This document shows, piece by piece, positions 1 through 8,120 of a stretch of 64,000 nucleotides of DNA; within the stretch, counting starts at the first letter, position 1; the number at the start of each line of letters is the position of its first letter. This DNA comes from JANOYY01 sp043720395 (GTDB lineage Bacteria; Actinomycetota; Acidimicrobiia; Acidimicrobiales; JANYDT01). The stretch lies in assembly GCA_043720395.1 (NCBI GenBank), contig JAYSSR010000066.1:20116-84115 (forward strand). Reading direction: 5' to 3'. The notes beneath the pieces are model-generated. The model saw only the letters and a program-made list of their open reading frames with translations, searched no databases and had not been told where the DNA came from. The position numbers and the translations under genes are program-made.

Positions 1-895
1 GTCCGATTCGCTCGACGTTGCGCCCCACGAGGATCGAGAGAATTCCCATCACGACGCCGACGCCGCCGAACAGAATCGGGAACTGTGCCTTGCGGTTGAA
101 GACGTCCTCCACGATGCGTTCGGAACTCGCGAGGTACGACGAGAACACGCCGAACAGTGCGGTGAGTAGCAGGGTATAGCGAAACGACGCACGGTTGCGG
201 ACGATTGCTCGGGTAGCGACGGCGAGCTGCGAAACATGGAACGGCTGGCGGGATTCGATGGCCAGCGTCTCGGGCATCAGCAGGGTGAGCCCGGCGATGA
301 CCACCCCGAACGCGGCGGAGAAGAGCAAGACGACGCGCCACACGAAGAAGTGCAGCACTGCGGCACCGAGCGCCGGGGCGAAGACCGGCACTATCAGGAA
401 GACCGCCATGACGAACGCCATCTCGCGAGCCATACGCGCGCCGACGAATCGGTCGCGCACCATGGCCATGGCCGCGGTTCGTAGTCCCGCCGCGCCGAGG
501 CCCCACACGAAGCGAGCCACCATCATTGTGTTGAGTGACGTCGACGCTGCCATGCCCGCGATGCCGAGGAGGTAGATGGCGGAACTCAGGAACAGGACAG
601 GGCGGCGTCCGAAACGATCGGCGCCGATGCCGATCGGGATTTGTCCGAGCGCGAGGCCGAGAAAGAACGCGGTGATCAGTCCGGCGGTCGCGGATGAATC
701 GGCAGCAAGGCCGAGCTCCGAGCGGATCTTGGTGAAGGCAGGAAGGATCGAGTCGATCGACATTGCGCTTGCCGCCATCGCCATGGCGGCAAACACCCGG
801 AAGCGGATGGAGGCGTCGGCCCTATCGGGCCTCGCCGCGTCGAGTGCTTCGGTGGCGTCGGCGGAATTCACCCGAGGCAGGCTAGGCCGTGTCAT
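1..895 (-). CDS. Bcr/CflA-type MFS drug efflux transporter (C-terminus outside window)
   Basis: The minus-strand frame starting at ATG 895 is open to the window edge (298 codons seen). After about 30 hydrophilic residues it gives alternating hydrophobic helices. The first reads SIDSILPAFTKIRSELG, typical of Bcr/CflA-type 12-helix proton antiporters, and the loop after helix 2 carries DRFGRRPVL, the conserved MFS GxxxDRxGRR motif. Family members export drugs or small metabolites across the inner membrane by proton antiport; the substrate here cannot be read from sequence. Many short frames on the plus strand across this region are shadows. It stands alone, with a palindromic repeat pair directly upstream (920-1044). 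The family assignment is good; a generic MFS transporter is the alternative. Confidence 0.75.
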   Translation of the reverse strand, partial: MTRPSLPRVNSADATEALDAARPDRADASIRFRVFAAMAMAASAMSIDSILPAFTKIRSELGLAADSSATAGLITAFFLGLALGQIPIGIGADRFGRRPVLFLSSAIYLLGIAGMAASTSLNTMMVARFVWGLGAAGLRTAAMAMVRDRFVGARMAREMAFVMAVFLIVPVFAPALGAAVLHFFVWRVVLLFSAAFGVVIAGLTLLMPETLAIESRQPFHVSQLAVATRAIVRNRASFRYTLLLTALFGVFSSYLASSERIVEDVFNRKAQFPILFGGVGVVMGILSILVGRNVERIG

Positions 896-919
896 CCAAG
901 GACTGAGCGTCACAGCCTT

Positions 920-972
920 GCGACGTTGGGACACATTGCCCCGGTGAGCGAGGTGATTCGTCCCAACGTCGC
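920..972 (+). repeat. Palindromic repeat family A, copy A1
   Basis: A 53-bp unit with perfect 13-bp arms: GCGACGTTGGGAC at 920-932 and its reverse complement at 960-972, around a 27-bp loop. Copies A2 (992-1044) and A3 (2147-2199) have the same length and orientation. A1 and A2 lie on one side of the DUF559 gene and A3 on the other. Confidence 0.9.
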
Positions 973-991
973 GTTGGCTCCTGATCACGGT

Positions 992-1044
992 CGGATGTTG
1001 GGACACATTGCCCCGCTGATCGAGGTGATTCGTCCCAACGTCGC
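992..1044 (+). repeat. Palindromic repeat family A, copy A2
   Basis: A 53-bp unit differing from A1 mainly in the outer left arm (CGGATGTTGGGAC) and at the centre. The right arm GTCCCAACGTCGC is identical to A1. Only 19 bp separate A1 and A2, making a direct doublet. Confidence 0.9.
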
Positions 1045-1060
1045 TGGCGTCGCGGGACAA

Positions 1061-1090
1061 GCCGAGCCGAGCCGAGCCGATCCGAGCCAA
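1061..1090 (+). repeat. Short GCCGA tandem repeat
   Basis: Four perfect GCCGA pentamers followed by two degenerate ones, ending at the stop codon of the DUF559 gene. Probably slippage-generated. Confidence 0.8.
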
Positions 1091-1091
1091 G

Positions 1092-2033
1092 TCATGCTGC
1101 GATGCAAAGAGCGGTGCCGAGTTGTCGCAGGAAGTCGGCCGGGTCGCGTTCGACCTCCGCAGTCGCGCGGAAGAGTCGCCAGCCGAGCGCGACGAGTTCG
1201 TTGTTTCTCATCTGGTCGGCGGCCCATGGGGTTCGCGCAGCGTGCCAGCGGTAGCCGTCGGTCTCGACGCCCACCCACAGTTCCGGATAGGCGAGGTCGA
1301 TATACCGGACTTCGCCGTTCGGGAGCACGACCTTGTACTGACGGATCGGTTCCGGGAAACCAGCTGCAGCGATTACGCCAAGAATCTTGCGTTCGAGCGC
1401 GTTCGCGGAGCGGTGCTGCCCGTCGACTCGGGCGTCGAGCAACACGTCTACGACGCCCACGCCCCGCCGCCCGCGTCGACCGAGCTGCAGGTGACGACGG
1501 ATGACCTCGTCGATCGACATTGCCCGTGACCCGAGGGCCGCGTCAAGGATGTCTTCAACCCGAGGAATCGGCCACCGGCCCGCCATGTCGAGAACCAGTC
1601 GCGGCGGACTCACAATGTCGATCCCGAATCGGTGAACAATGTCGGAATCAGTCCGATGAAGCTGGCGGCGGACATGGATGCCTTGCGTCCGAACGCGCGT
1701 CTCGTGGGACAGAACGATTCGAACCGGCTCCGTCCGATCGAGCCACAACTCGCGCTGCGAGCGTGCCGGAGGAAGCAGCCCTAAGAGCACGGCCGCGTCG
1801 TTCGCGTCAGCGGCCGCGCCTGGGGTGAGCAGCGTCGCAGCGATGATCCGATGACGACGCTCGACCGGCGTCGAGGCGAGGCAGTATGCGCCTGCGCCGG
1901 GAAAGATCGGCACGAGCAACCCGCCGTCGACTCGACGGTCGATTGCTGCCATCGAGTAGCCCCGCTCAACCGCGGCGGACCTGAGGATGACGCCGCCGTG
2001 GAGTGCGGCGATACGAAGGAGTTCGGTGTCCAT
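1092..2033 (-). CDS. AbiEi-like / DUF559 putative nuclease protein
   Basis: 313 residues. The N-terminal part (about 1-75: VERGYSMAAIDRRV then a GLLVPIFPGAGAY segment) is the winged-helix type found in AbiEi-family antitoxin-domain proteins. The C-terminal part (about 215-305) is a DUF559 domain, related to the Vsr/PD-(D/E)XK nuclease fold: VRYIDLAYP with D246, GVETDGYRWH with E257 and D259, then RNNELVALGWRLFR. A DNA nuclease role is inferred; no partner toxin gene is adjacent, so a classic AbiE pair is not present. The gene is bracketed by palindromes A1/A2 downstream and A3 upstream, all within 1.28 kb. A relative with the same architecture and nearly the same length lies at 7105-8055, bracketed by an unrelated repeat family. 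Confidence 0.85.
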   Translation of the reverse strand: MDTELLRIAALHGGVILRSAAVERGYSMAAIDRRVDGGLLVPIFPGAGAYCLASTPVERRHRIIAATLLTPGAAADANDAAVLLGLLPPARSQRELWLDRTEPVRIVLSHETRVRTQGIHVRRQLHRTDSDIVHRFGIDIVSPPRLVLDMAGRWPIPRVEDILDAALGSRAMSIDEVIRRHLQLGRRGRRGVGVVDVLLDARVDGQHRSANALERKILGVIAAAGFPEPIRQYKVVLPNGEVRYIDLAYPELWVGVETDGYRWHAARTPWAADQMRNNELVALGWRLFRATAEVERDPADFLRQLGTALCIAA

Positions 2034-2146
2034 CGGGACAGCATGCCGAGGGGGTACGACATTTTCGACGTCGTATCAATCCCCACGTTCGGTTCTCCAC
2101 CTCAGGCATCGGGTGCTTCGTTCGACGCTGCGTACGCGGACCGGTT

Positions 2147-2199
2147 CGGACGTTGGGGCACATCGCGTCGCTGAGCGAGGTGATTCGTCCCAACGTCGC
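2147..2199 (+). repeat. Palindromic repeat family A, copy A3
   Basis: A 53-bp unit with a mutated left arm (CGGACGTTGGGGC) and the intact right arm GTCCCAACGTCGC. It lies upstream of the minus-strand DUF559 gene and directly abuts the broken end of the LLM pseudogene. Confidence 0.88.
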
Positions 2200-2592
2200 G
2201 GATGAGCGGTGGGCGCAGGCGCAGATCTTCACGACCTTCCAGTGGGGCATGTCGCCGATCGTGAGCTTCTTGCGCGTCGCCTCATGCCCGTGATGGGCCA
2301 TCCGGTCGCGATAGAGCTGGAACACTTCGAGCTGCTTTTGGTCGGGATGAACACGACCGAGTAGCTCATGCCGGTGCCGAGTGGGAAGGCGATTTCGAGG
2401 CGGCCCCCGACATGACATCGAGCATCGCGTACTCCTCCGCCAGGCGGTTGGGTATCCGAAGTTCGGCGGCGTGCCGTACACCCCGATCCGACACGACGTC
2501 TGCGGGATCATCGCTGCGGCCGTGAGATTCGGTGCCGCGTTCATCGTGAATTGGGTGTTGTGATGCTCGTTGACGAAGATGCCGTCGCTCAT
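2200..2592 (-). pseudogene. LLM-class flavin oxidoreductase remnant
   Basis: From ATG 2592 the frame reads FVNEHHNTQFTMNAAPNLTA and then GTPPNFGYP, the conserved start of bacterial luciferase-like monooxygenases. Homology then switches frame: another minus frame gives PNRLAEEYAMLDVMSG and, after a further shift, RLEIAFPLGTGMSY, followed by a piece resembling a later segment (LEVFQLYRDRMAHHGHEAT). There are thus at least two frameshifts plus missing sequence, and the rest of the roughly 330-residue enzyme is gone. The preserved homology stops next to palindrome A3, which suggests that arrival of the repeat-bounded DUF559 unit, or a deletion at its edge, truncated the gene. No function is expected. 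Confidence 0.75.
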
Positions 2593-2637
2593 GGCGTCTC
2601 CTATGTGGGCATACGAATCACGTCGGGTTACTTGGGG

Positions 2638-3867
2638 TCACGTCGGACTCAGCGCGTACTGGTCAAGATCGACGCCGCACACGATCTCGCCGTCGAAGAA
2701 CGGGCGCGCCCGGGCCTCCCACTCGTCCTCGTGGATGTCGTCGTCGCCCGGCACGAGATGCGAGAGCACAAGCGTCTTCACGCCGGCACGCTGAGCGATC
2801 CGAGCAGCGTTCTCGGGTGACGTGTGCGACGACGAAAGGTGACTGATGATTGCATCTCGGTTCGGCATCTTGGCGACCTTGCCCGCGACGAACTCGACGT
2901 CGATGACCTCGTGCACGAGCACGTCCGCGCCGCGAGCGAGACGCACGACGTTGTCGCACGGACCGGTATCGCCGGAGAACGCGACGGACCCATTGGGGGT
3001 ATCGAACCGATAGCCGAGCGCAGGAAACACTGGCGCGTGCTGGACGAGGATGGCCGACACCGTGACGCCGTACTCGTCGGTCGGTCGGACCACGAACGGT
3101 TCCATATCGGGCGCGGCGCTCGCTGGAGTCGCGCCGCTCGCCAAACGTCCAACGTCGATCGTCGGCGTGTACTCGGGTCGCGTCACGCCGATCTCATGCG
3201 TACGTACGGTCTTGGTGATGTCCGGTCGGGCCTCGTCGGCGATGCGGACGTTGAGGTTGTAGGCGAACGCCCGGAACAGGTGGTCCGTCATGGCTGTGAC
3301 CCCCGGTGTCGGCTGTTCGGGGTAGAGCGGGTCGACGACGCGCTCGGGCGGGTAGGCGGTGATCGGCAGCCCAGCCTCACCGGGCCCGTAGACGTTGACT
3401 TCGTGGGTCGGCCAGAACCCGAACAACAGGTTCGGGTAATCGATCACGTGATCGGAGTGAAGATGCGTGAGGAAGATCGCGCGCACCGTCGAACCGCCGG
3501 GTGGCCGCCGCAGAATGTGCATGGCAATGCCGGATCGCCATGCCTGGTGATGGACGCCCTCGCCGCAGTCGATGATGTACGCCGCATCACCGACGACCAC
3601 GGCGTTGGAAAAGCCGCTCCGGGTGGACTTCGGGTTCGAGCCCCCTGCCGTGCCGAGGAGGATGAGCCGTTCGTCGGCCGTGGCTCGTCGCGGTGCTCGA
3701 CGCGGCGGCCGAGGAGCGGACTGCGTGGCGTCCGAGAGATCGGCAGTTTCGGCGGACGCGTGCAACACTGATGTTGCGGAGTCGAAGGCACCCGATGGCA
3801 TCGTCGGCGCATCCGTCTCAGCCGCTGCGGCGCCGGCCCGGCGGAGCACGTCAGCGGCGTTACACAT
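2638..3867 (-). CDS. Metallo-beta-lactamase-fold hydrolase (RNase Z/arylsulfatase-like)
   Basis: About 409 residues. The MBL core begins near residue 66 (LILLGTAGG, then FSNAVVVGDAAYIIDCGEG) and has the zinc motif FLTHLHSDH (H135, H137, D139, H140), a later SGDTGPCDNVVRLA with the bridging Asp, and LVLSHLVPG near the end. This arrangement fits the RNase Z/ElaC-like branch, which also contains secreted arylsulfatase-like and cyclic-phosphodiesterase enzymes; the substrate is not predictable. The start is uncertain: ATG 3867 lies 17 bp after the upstream stop, but residues 1-65 are low-conservation and Arg/Ala-rich, so a later start such as 3801 is possible. It is the last gene of a minus-strand run with the PEP-swivel and MetE-like genes. 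Confidence 0.8.
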   Translation of the reverse strand: MCNAADVLRRAGAAAAETDAPTMPSGAFDSATSVLHASAETADLSDATQSAPRPPRRAPRRATADERLILLGTAGGSNPKSTRSGFSNAVVVGDAAYIIDCGEGVHHQAWRSGIAMHILRRPPGGSTVRAIFLTHLHSDHVIDYPNLLFGFWPTHEVNVYGPGEAGLPITAYPPERVVDPLYPEQPTPGVTAMTDHLFRAFAYNLNVRIADEARPDITKTVRTHEIGVTRPEYTPTIDVGRLASGATPASAAPDMEPFVVRPTDEYGVTVSAILVQHAPVFPALGYRFDTPNGSVAFSGDTGPCDNVVRLARGADVLVHEVIDVEFVAGKVAKMPNRDAIISHLSSSHTSPENAARIAQRAGVKTLVLSHLVPGDDDIHEDEWEARARPFFDGEIVCGVDLDQYALSPT

Positions 3868-3883
3868 GCGTTGGTGGCGGCGG

Positions 3884-5527
3884 TCAGGCCGCGTGAATCC
3901 TGACGGTCCCTGCGTTACCGTCGACCGTGATCGTCTGGCCGTCCTGAATGGCCGACGTGCCGAACATCGTGCCGACCACGGCAGGCAATCCGAACTCACG
4001 GGCAACGATTGCGCAGTGGCTCAGCACGCCTCCCGTGTCGGTCACGAACGCGCCAGCGATGGAGAACAACGGCACCCACGGTGGCAGCGTCATCTCACAC
4101 ACGATGATGTCGCCCTCGTCGATCTCGCTGGCCTCGGCGAGCGACCGCATGACGCGCGCCTTGCCAGTGATCACACCACCCGACCCAGCGACGCCCTTGA
4201 TCAGCATCGGATCCGGGTTCTCCTCGGGTGGGACGATGCCGAGCAGGCGGACGGTGAGCGCGTCCATGAACGGGTCAGCTGCCGCCTCGGGAGGCGTGCC
4301 GAGCACGGGCGGCGGGGTGACCTTGGCCCACTCGACCATGTCGGCGCGTCGTGCTGCGGTGACGGCCTTGTAGTCGGTGCCGGTTCGCACGGCATCGCGA
4401 AGCTCCGCAACGTAGAGGTAGTGCACGTCCTCGGCCTCCGCGATCGAACCCTTGGCGGCGAGACGCTTGCCGACCTCAATTACGAAGCGGCGGAACACGG
4501 CGATTCCGCTCTGATCGATCCAGAAGGCGTGGTCTTCCGTGAGTGGCAGGTTGTAGCTCGCCGCGCCGTAGTACTTCTCGAGGAGCGCTGTCTTTTCGGC
4601 GTCGCCGGCAACCGCTTCTCGGACCGCAGCCATCAGCTTCTCGCGCTTGGCGACGCTGTTGGTGAAGTGCGTCTCCGGGTCGTCAGTATCCGCCAGGTCG
4701 ACGTAGCCCTTCAGCGCCGCGAGGGGTACCGACGGGTCCTCGCGCCACGTGATGTCGGCCATGTCGTAGACCGCATCGGAACGCCATCCGAACTCGAACA
4801 GGAACCCGTCGAGCTTCGCGAGGAAGGCCCGACCGGCGTCGGTCGTCGCTAACGCGGCGGCCAGTTCCGACGTTGCGGTCGCGTCGAACATCGCATGAAG
4901 GGCAGCGTCGGATCGGATTGCGCGGCTGAGGTTCCACAGGCCCTGCGTTGCATCCACCGAACGAGTGCGGTAGCCCTGCAGGCATTGATACGACTCGGTC
5001 GTATCAGTTGGCATCATCTCTGCGTCGTAGAAGTCACAGAAGCTCGCTGCGGCCAACAACGCGAAGTTGATATGTCCGTGTACATACCATTGGTGACCCA
5101 TGTGGTCCATGAACCACTGGAGCTGCACCAGGAGTTCCTCATCGGAAAGCAGCGTCCAGTCAGCGGTCTTGTTGCGTTCGACATGCTCGATGAGCGCCGG
5201 CTTCCACTCCGTCTCCCAGCGCGGTCCAACAGCGGGGACCTTGGCCCAGAGCGTCGTGTCGTAGCGGCTTAGGCGATCAGCCACGACGGCCGCGTCACCA
5301 TGGGGCGCGAACTGCGCGTAGTAGTAAAAGTTCACGATCTTGTGGTCGACGACGAGCGGTGAGTCGTACTCCGCCTGAGCGTCGGTAAACCCGGTGCTGA
5401 GGCCCGGGATGATCAGTTCGCTCGACAGCGGCGTGACCGGTCGTGGCGCATGCATCTTGTCGAAGGCCCAGAAGCCATTGACCTCATCCGCACTGGGAAA
5501 TGCTTCGGGTCCGTAGGTCGTGGTCAT
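3884..5527 (-). CDS. PEP-utilising swivel-domain protein without ATP-grasp
   Basis: 547 residues from ATG 5527 behind a good AGGGGGA site. The C-terminal about 80 residues form the phosphohistidine swivelling domain of PEP synthase/PPDK/rifampicin phosphotransferase enzymes: MLIKGVAGSGGVITGKARV, then GGVLSHCAIVAREFGLPAV with H504 as the expected phospho-acceptor. The first 450 residues are mostly helical and resemble the linker part of phenylphosphate-synthase-like proteins; I see no ATP-grasp nucleotide-binding domain. Either a separate subunit supplies the phosphoryl donor or the protein has another role. It sits between a MetE-like gene and an MBL hydrolase, 65 bp and 17 bp apart, suggesting one transcript. 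The reaction is unknown. Confidence 0.75.
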   Translation of the reverse strand: MTTTYGPEAFPSADEVNGFWAFDKMHAPRPVTPLSSELIIPGLSTGFTDAQAEYDSPLVVDHKIVNFYYYAQFAPHGDAAVVADRLSRYDTTLWAKVPAVGPRWETEWKPALIEHVERNKTADWTLLSDEELLVQLQWFMDHMGHQWYVHGHINFALLAAASFCDFYDAEMMPTDTTESYQCLQGYRTRSVDATQGLWNLSRAIRSDAALHAMFDATATSELAAALATTDAGRAFLAKLDGFLFEFGWRSDAVYDMADITWREDPSVPLAALKGYVDLADTDDPETHFTNSVAKREKLMAAVREAVAGDAEKTALLEKYYGAASYNLPLTEDHAFWIDQSGIAVFRRFVIEVGKRLAAKGSIAEAEDVHYLYVAELRDAVRTGTDYKAVTAARRADMVEWAKVTPPPVLGTPPEAAADPFMDALTVRLLGIVPPEENPDPMLIKGVAGSGGVITGKARVMRSLAEASEIDEGDIIVCEMTLPPWVPLFSIAGAFVTDTGGVLSHCAIVAREFGLPAVVGTMFGTSAIQDGQTITVDGNAGTVRIHAA

Positions 5528-5592
5528 TGCTGTCCCCCTGGTTCGTTGTTACGGAATCGGCTGTGAATGTACCGGCGGAATGTATCTGGCGC

Positions 5593-6747
5593 TCAGGCCC
5601 AAAGCTTTTCGGACGCGATTCGCGCACCTTCGGCGAGTGCCTTGAACTTCGGCCACACCACCGTCGGGTGCACCTCGGGGGCGTAACTTGCCCGCGAGGA
5701 GAAGCCGCAGTCGGCACCCGCAATGACGTTCTCGCGTCCGACAATCCCGGCGTAATTGATGATGTGCTCGGCGATGAGCTCGGGGTGCTCGACGAAGTTG
5801 TTCGAATGGCCGAGCAGGCCGGGGATCAGGATCTTGCCCTCGGGCACGCCGACCTCTGCCGTGTGGCGCCACTCGTGCATATGGCGTGGGTTGAACACCT
5901 CGAAGGAGTAAGCGCCTGCGTTGATCGTGAACGTGTACTTGAGAGCGTCCTTCAGGGGGATGTCGGTCATGCGGGGACCATGGTTCAGGCCGTAGCAGGT
6001 GTGGTGACGGATCTTGTCCTCGGGGATGCCGCGAATCGCCGTGTTAAGCGCCTCCACGTGCATCTGGGCGTCCTTGTGACGGTCTTCCAGGCTCATCGCC
6101 GGATCGCACAGCATGTCGATGAGATACGGGTCGTCGACCTGCAGGATGAATCCAGCGTCCACGATTGCGAGGTACTCGACGCGCATCGCCTCGGCGGTCG
6201 CGAAGAGGTACTCCTCATACGTCTCGTAGTACTCGTTGCGTCCGAACCCGCTCGGCCCGGTCGACGGCATGAAGATGTCGGACACGTCCTTTCCGACGCA
6301 GGCCGCCTTCAAATTGTCGATATCGATCTGCAGCAGGTCCTGTCCGATATAGCTGATCGGCCCCTTGCAGATGATTCGGCGCAGCGGCGCAACCGTCGAC
6401 TTGTATTTGTTGAAATAGCCCTCGTAATATTCCGGGAATTGGTTGTATTCCGCCTGCCAGCTCGGTGCCATCGTCGACGGGCCCATGTCGAGGTCGTACC
6501 CGCCGAGCCGGTCCTTCACGTAGCCGAGGAAGCTGACCTTGCTCATCTCCCCGTCGGTCACGACGTCGATTCCGTTCTCGACTTGCTTGGCGACCCGGTC
6601 GGCTACGGCGGCGGTCACGGCCGCCGCGTAGGCGTCCTTGTCATACGGCCGGTCGTTCTCCTTCTCCTTCATGATGTCGAGCAGCTCGTGCGGCCGGGCG
6701 AGGCTGCCGACGTGGGTGGTGATGATGCGGTCGGTGCTCTTCTTCAT
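5593..6747 (-). CDS. MetE C-terminal-like (cobalamin-independent) methyltransferase family protein
   Basis: 384 residues from ATG 6747. The fold family is the TIM-barrel catalytic domain of MetE/UROD. It starts ITTHVGSLARPHELL, has DVVTDGEMSK near 62-70 and ILQVDDPYL near 201-209. The expected zinc ligands are present: H249-x-C251 (RHHTCYG), E283 (SFEVFN) and C347 (GADCGF). Stand-alone proteins of this size include archaeal-type methionine synthase and epoxyalkane:coenzyme M transferase, so the reaction is a thiol alkyl transfer with an unknown donor. A second member is at 9802-11016, and the two flank an HpaB-type monooxygenase. It leads a minus-strand run with the swivel protein. The start has no strong ribosome site; longer upstream extensions run through repeat DNA and are unlikely. 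Confidence 0.8.
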   Translation of the reverse strand: MKKSTDRIITTHVGSLARPHELLDIMKEKENDRPYDKDAYAAAVTAAVADRVAKQVENGIDVVTDGEMSKVSFLGYVKDRLGGYDLDMGPSTMAPSWQAEYNQFPEYYEGYFNKYKSTVAPLRRIICKGPISYIGQDLLQIDIDNLKAACVGKDVSDIFMPSTGPSGFGRNEYYETYEEYLFATAEAMRVEYLAIVDAGFILQVDDPYLIDMLCDPAMSLEDRHKDAQMHVEALNTAIRGIPEDKIRHHTCYGLNHGPRMTDIPLKDALKYTFTINAGAYSFEVFNPRHMHEWRHTAEVGVPEGKILIPGLLGHSNNFVEHPELIAEHIINYAGIVGRENVIAGADCGFSSRASYAPEVHPTVVWPKFKALAEGARIASEKLWA

Positions 6748-6875
6748 GAGGCGTCGCTTTCGTGTTGCAGGGGTGAGCGCGTGCGGAGGCCTTGACGCTA
6801 CGGCGCGGTAGTGACGCTCGCCACCCGCCCGTTCCGCTCCTGCGAACGCTGGCCCGCCTGCCGGGTGTTCGCGCC

Positions 6876-7034
6876 GTCTCGTGCTGGAAGCGAGAATTTT
6901 CACACGGGCGCGCGCTGGGTCGGTGGCCTGTGAATGTTGTCGTGCTGACCGCGAGAATTCGCACGCGGGCCGTCGGCGGAGGGCGAGAGCCGCGCGCAGC
7001 GTCTCGTGCTGAGGCCGAGAATTCGCACGCGGAC
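6876..7034 (+). repeat. Repeat family B, three direct copies (B1-B3)
   Basis: Three 34-bp units at 6876-6909, 6937-6970 and 7001-7034, spaced 61 and 64 bp apart. All share TCGTGCTG near the start, a purine-rich CGAGAATT centre and a CACGCGG-like end. Within a unit TCTCG and CGAGA can pair over an 8-9-bp loop. They precede the second DUF559 gene. The rest of the 6748-7104 interval holds no gene I can support. Confidence 0.88.
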
Positions 7035-7104
7035 TGATCGGCGCCGGCAGACTGAGTTCGCCCTTCCCCCCGTCCGTCACCATGTTGACCAGGGAGGTAC
7101 TGCC

Positions 7105-8055
7105 ATGGCGCAGCCCCGTTCCACCTTTGAACTCGACGCGCTCCTGCGCAAGATTGCCGAGCCGCAGCTCGGCCTCGTAACGTCCCGTCAGGCAATGGCG
7201 GTGGGGGTGGACTACGACGCGCTCTACCGTCGTCGCATCGCCGGTGCACTGGTACCGGTGTTCCCGGGCGTGTTTCGACTCGCTGCCGTCGCGCTCACAC
7301 CGGCACAGCGAATCCTTGCCGCGTCACTGGTCGTGCGCGGCTCGGTTGTGGCGGGACCGTCAGCGGCCATCGTCCACGACATGCCGGTGCCTCGTGCACT
7401 GCTGGCAGCCTCGGCAGACGTTGTGCTGCTAGTCAGTCGATCACGGACGATTCGCATCGACGGAATTCGAGCCCTTCGCCTTCGCTCGCAGGGCCGCAGT
7501 CGGCCATGGATGACGACGCGCATCTCCACCCCGTCAGCCACACTTGTGCTGTTGGGGCAAGACGTCAGAGTGTCGACCCTGGAGCGGTGCCTCGATCACG
7601 GTCTCGCCGAGCGGACGATGAGCGTCGCATCGGTGCGCTCCGAACTCGACCGTATGTCGCCAAGCATCGGGGACACGAAGCCTCTCAACAAGTTGCTCGA
7701 CGATAGGTCGGACGGCACCGTCGGATTCCGAAGCGGACAAGAACAAATTGTGCGCGGCTGGCTCGACGACGCAGGACTTGGCGGTTGGGTCCCGAACCAT
7801 CCCGTTTCCGTCGGAAATGACGAGGACGTCGAGGTCGACTTCGCCTGGGTCACGTCACAGCTCGCATTGGAAGTCAGTCCGTTCTACACGCACGGTGCCC
7901 GTCCGAAGCAGGACCGTGACGCAGAGCGTCGACGGTTGTTGACGCTGGTCGGTTGGCGCTTCGTGGAGGCACGCGACGAGCACCTCGTAGATCAACGCTC
8001 CTTCGCTCCCATCGTGGCGTCGCTCCGCCTGCTCATGATGCCTGCTGCCGCCTAA
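7105..8055 (+). CDS. AbiEi-like / DUF559 putative nuclease protein, second copy
   Basis: 316 residues; ATG 7105 has the site GGGAGGT 9 bp upstream, so longer starts running into repeat B3 are rejected. The N-terminus (about 10-90) is the AbiEi-like helix-turn-helix: LVTSRQAMAVGVDYDALYRR, then GALVPVFPGVFRL. The C-terminal DUF559-like domain has VEVDFAWV (D245), LALEVSPFY (E256) and LLTLVGWRFVEA. The usual Glu-x-Asp-Gly of DUF559 is changed to EVSP, so one acidic residue is lost and activity is less certain than for the first copy. It is bracketed by repeats B1-B3 and B4-B5, forming a 1.34-kb unit whose right end lies 1 bp from the stop codon of the neighbouring HpaB-like gene. No toxin partner is adjacent. 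Confidence 0.82.
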   Translation: MAQPRSTFELDALLRKIAEPQLGLVTSRQAMAVGVDYDALYRRRIAGALVPVFPGVFRLAAVALTPAQRILAASLVVRGSVVAGPSAAIVHDMPVPRALLAASADVVLLVSRSRTIRIDGIRALRLRSQGRSRPWMTTRISTPSATLVLLGQDVRVSTLERCLDHGLAERTMSVASVRSELDRMSPSIGDTKPLNKLLDDRSDGTVGFRSGQEQIVRGWLDDAGLGGWVPNHPVSVGNDEDVEVDFAWVTSQLALEVSPFYTHGARPKQDRDAERRRLLTLVGWRFVEARDEHLVDQRSFAPIVASLRLLMMPAAA

Positions 8056-8082
8056 CGCCGGCCGCACGTGGCGGCGTGCCGC

Positions 8083-8120
8083 GTGTGCGTGTGCGTGTGC
8101 GTGTGCGTGTCGTGTGCGTG
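8083..8120 (+). repeat. GTGTGC hexanucleotide tract
   Basis: Four to five GTGTGC units with one interruption, between the DUF559 stop and repeat B4. A simple-sequence tract with no coding role seen. Confidence 0.85.

Noticed and set aside
1092..2033. Calling the DUF559 genes AbiEi antitoxins of a type IV toxin-antitoxin pair
   Set aside because: No AbiEii nucleotidyltransferase gene is adjacent to either copy, and the C-terminal half is a DUF559 nuclease-like domain.
3610..3660. GGTTCGAGCCCC resembling a tRNA T-loop
   Set aside because: It is inside the conserved core of the MBL-hydrolase gene and no cloverleaf fits.
2824..3771. 315-codon plus-strand frame opposite the MBL hydrolase
   Set aside because: Low-complexity Arg/Asp composition and no family match, whereas the other strand carries intact zinc-binding motifs.
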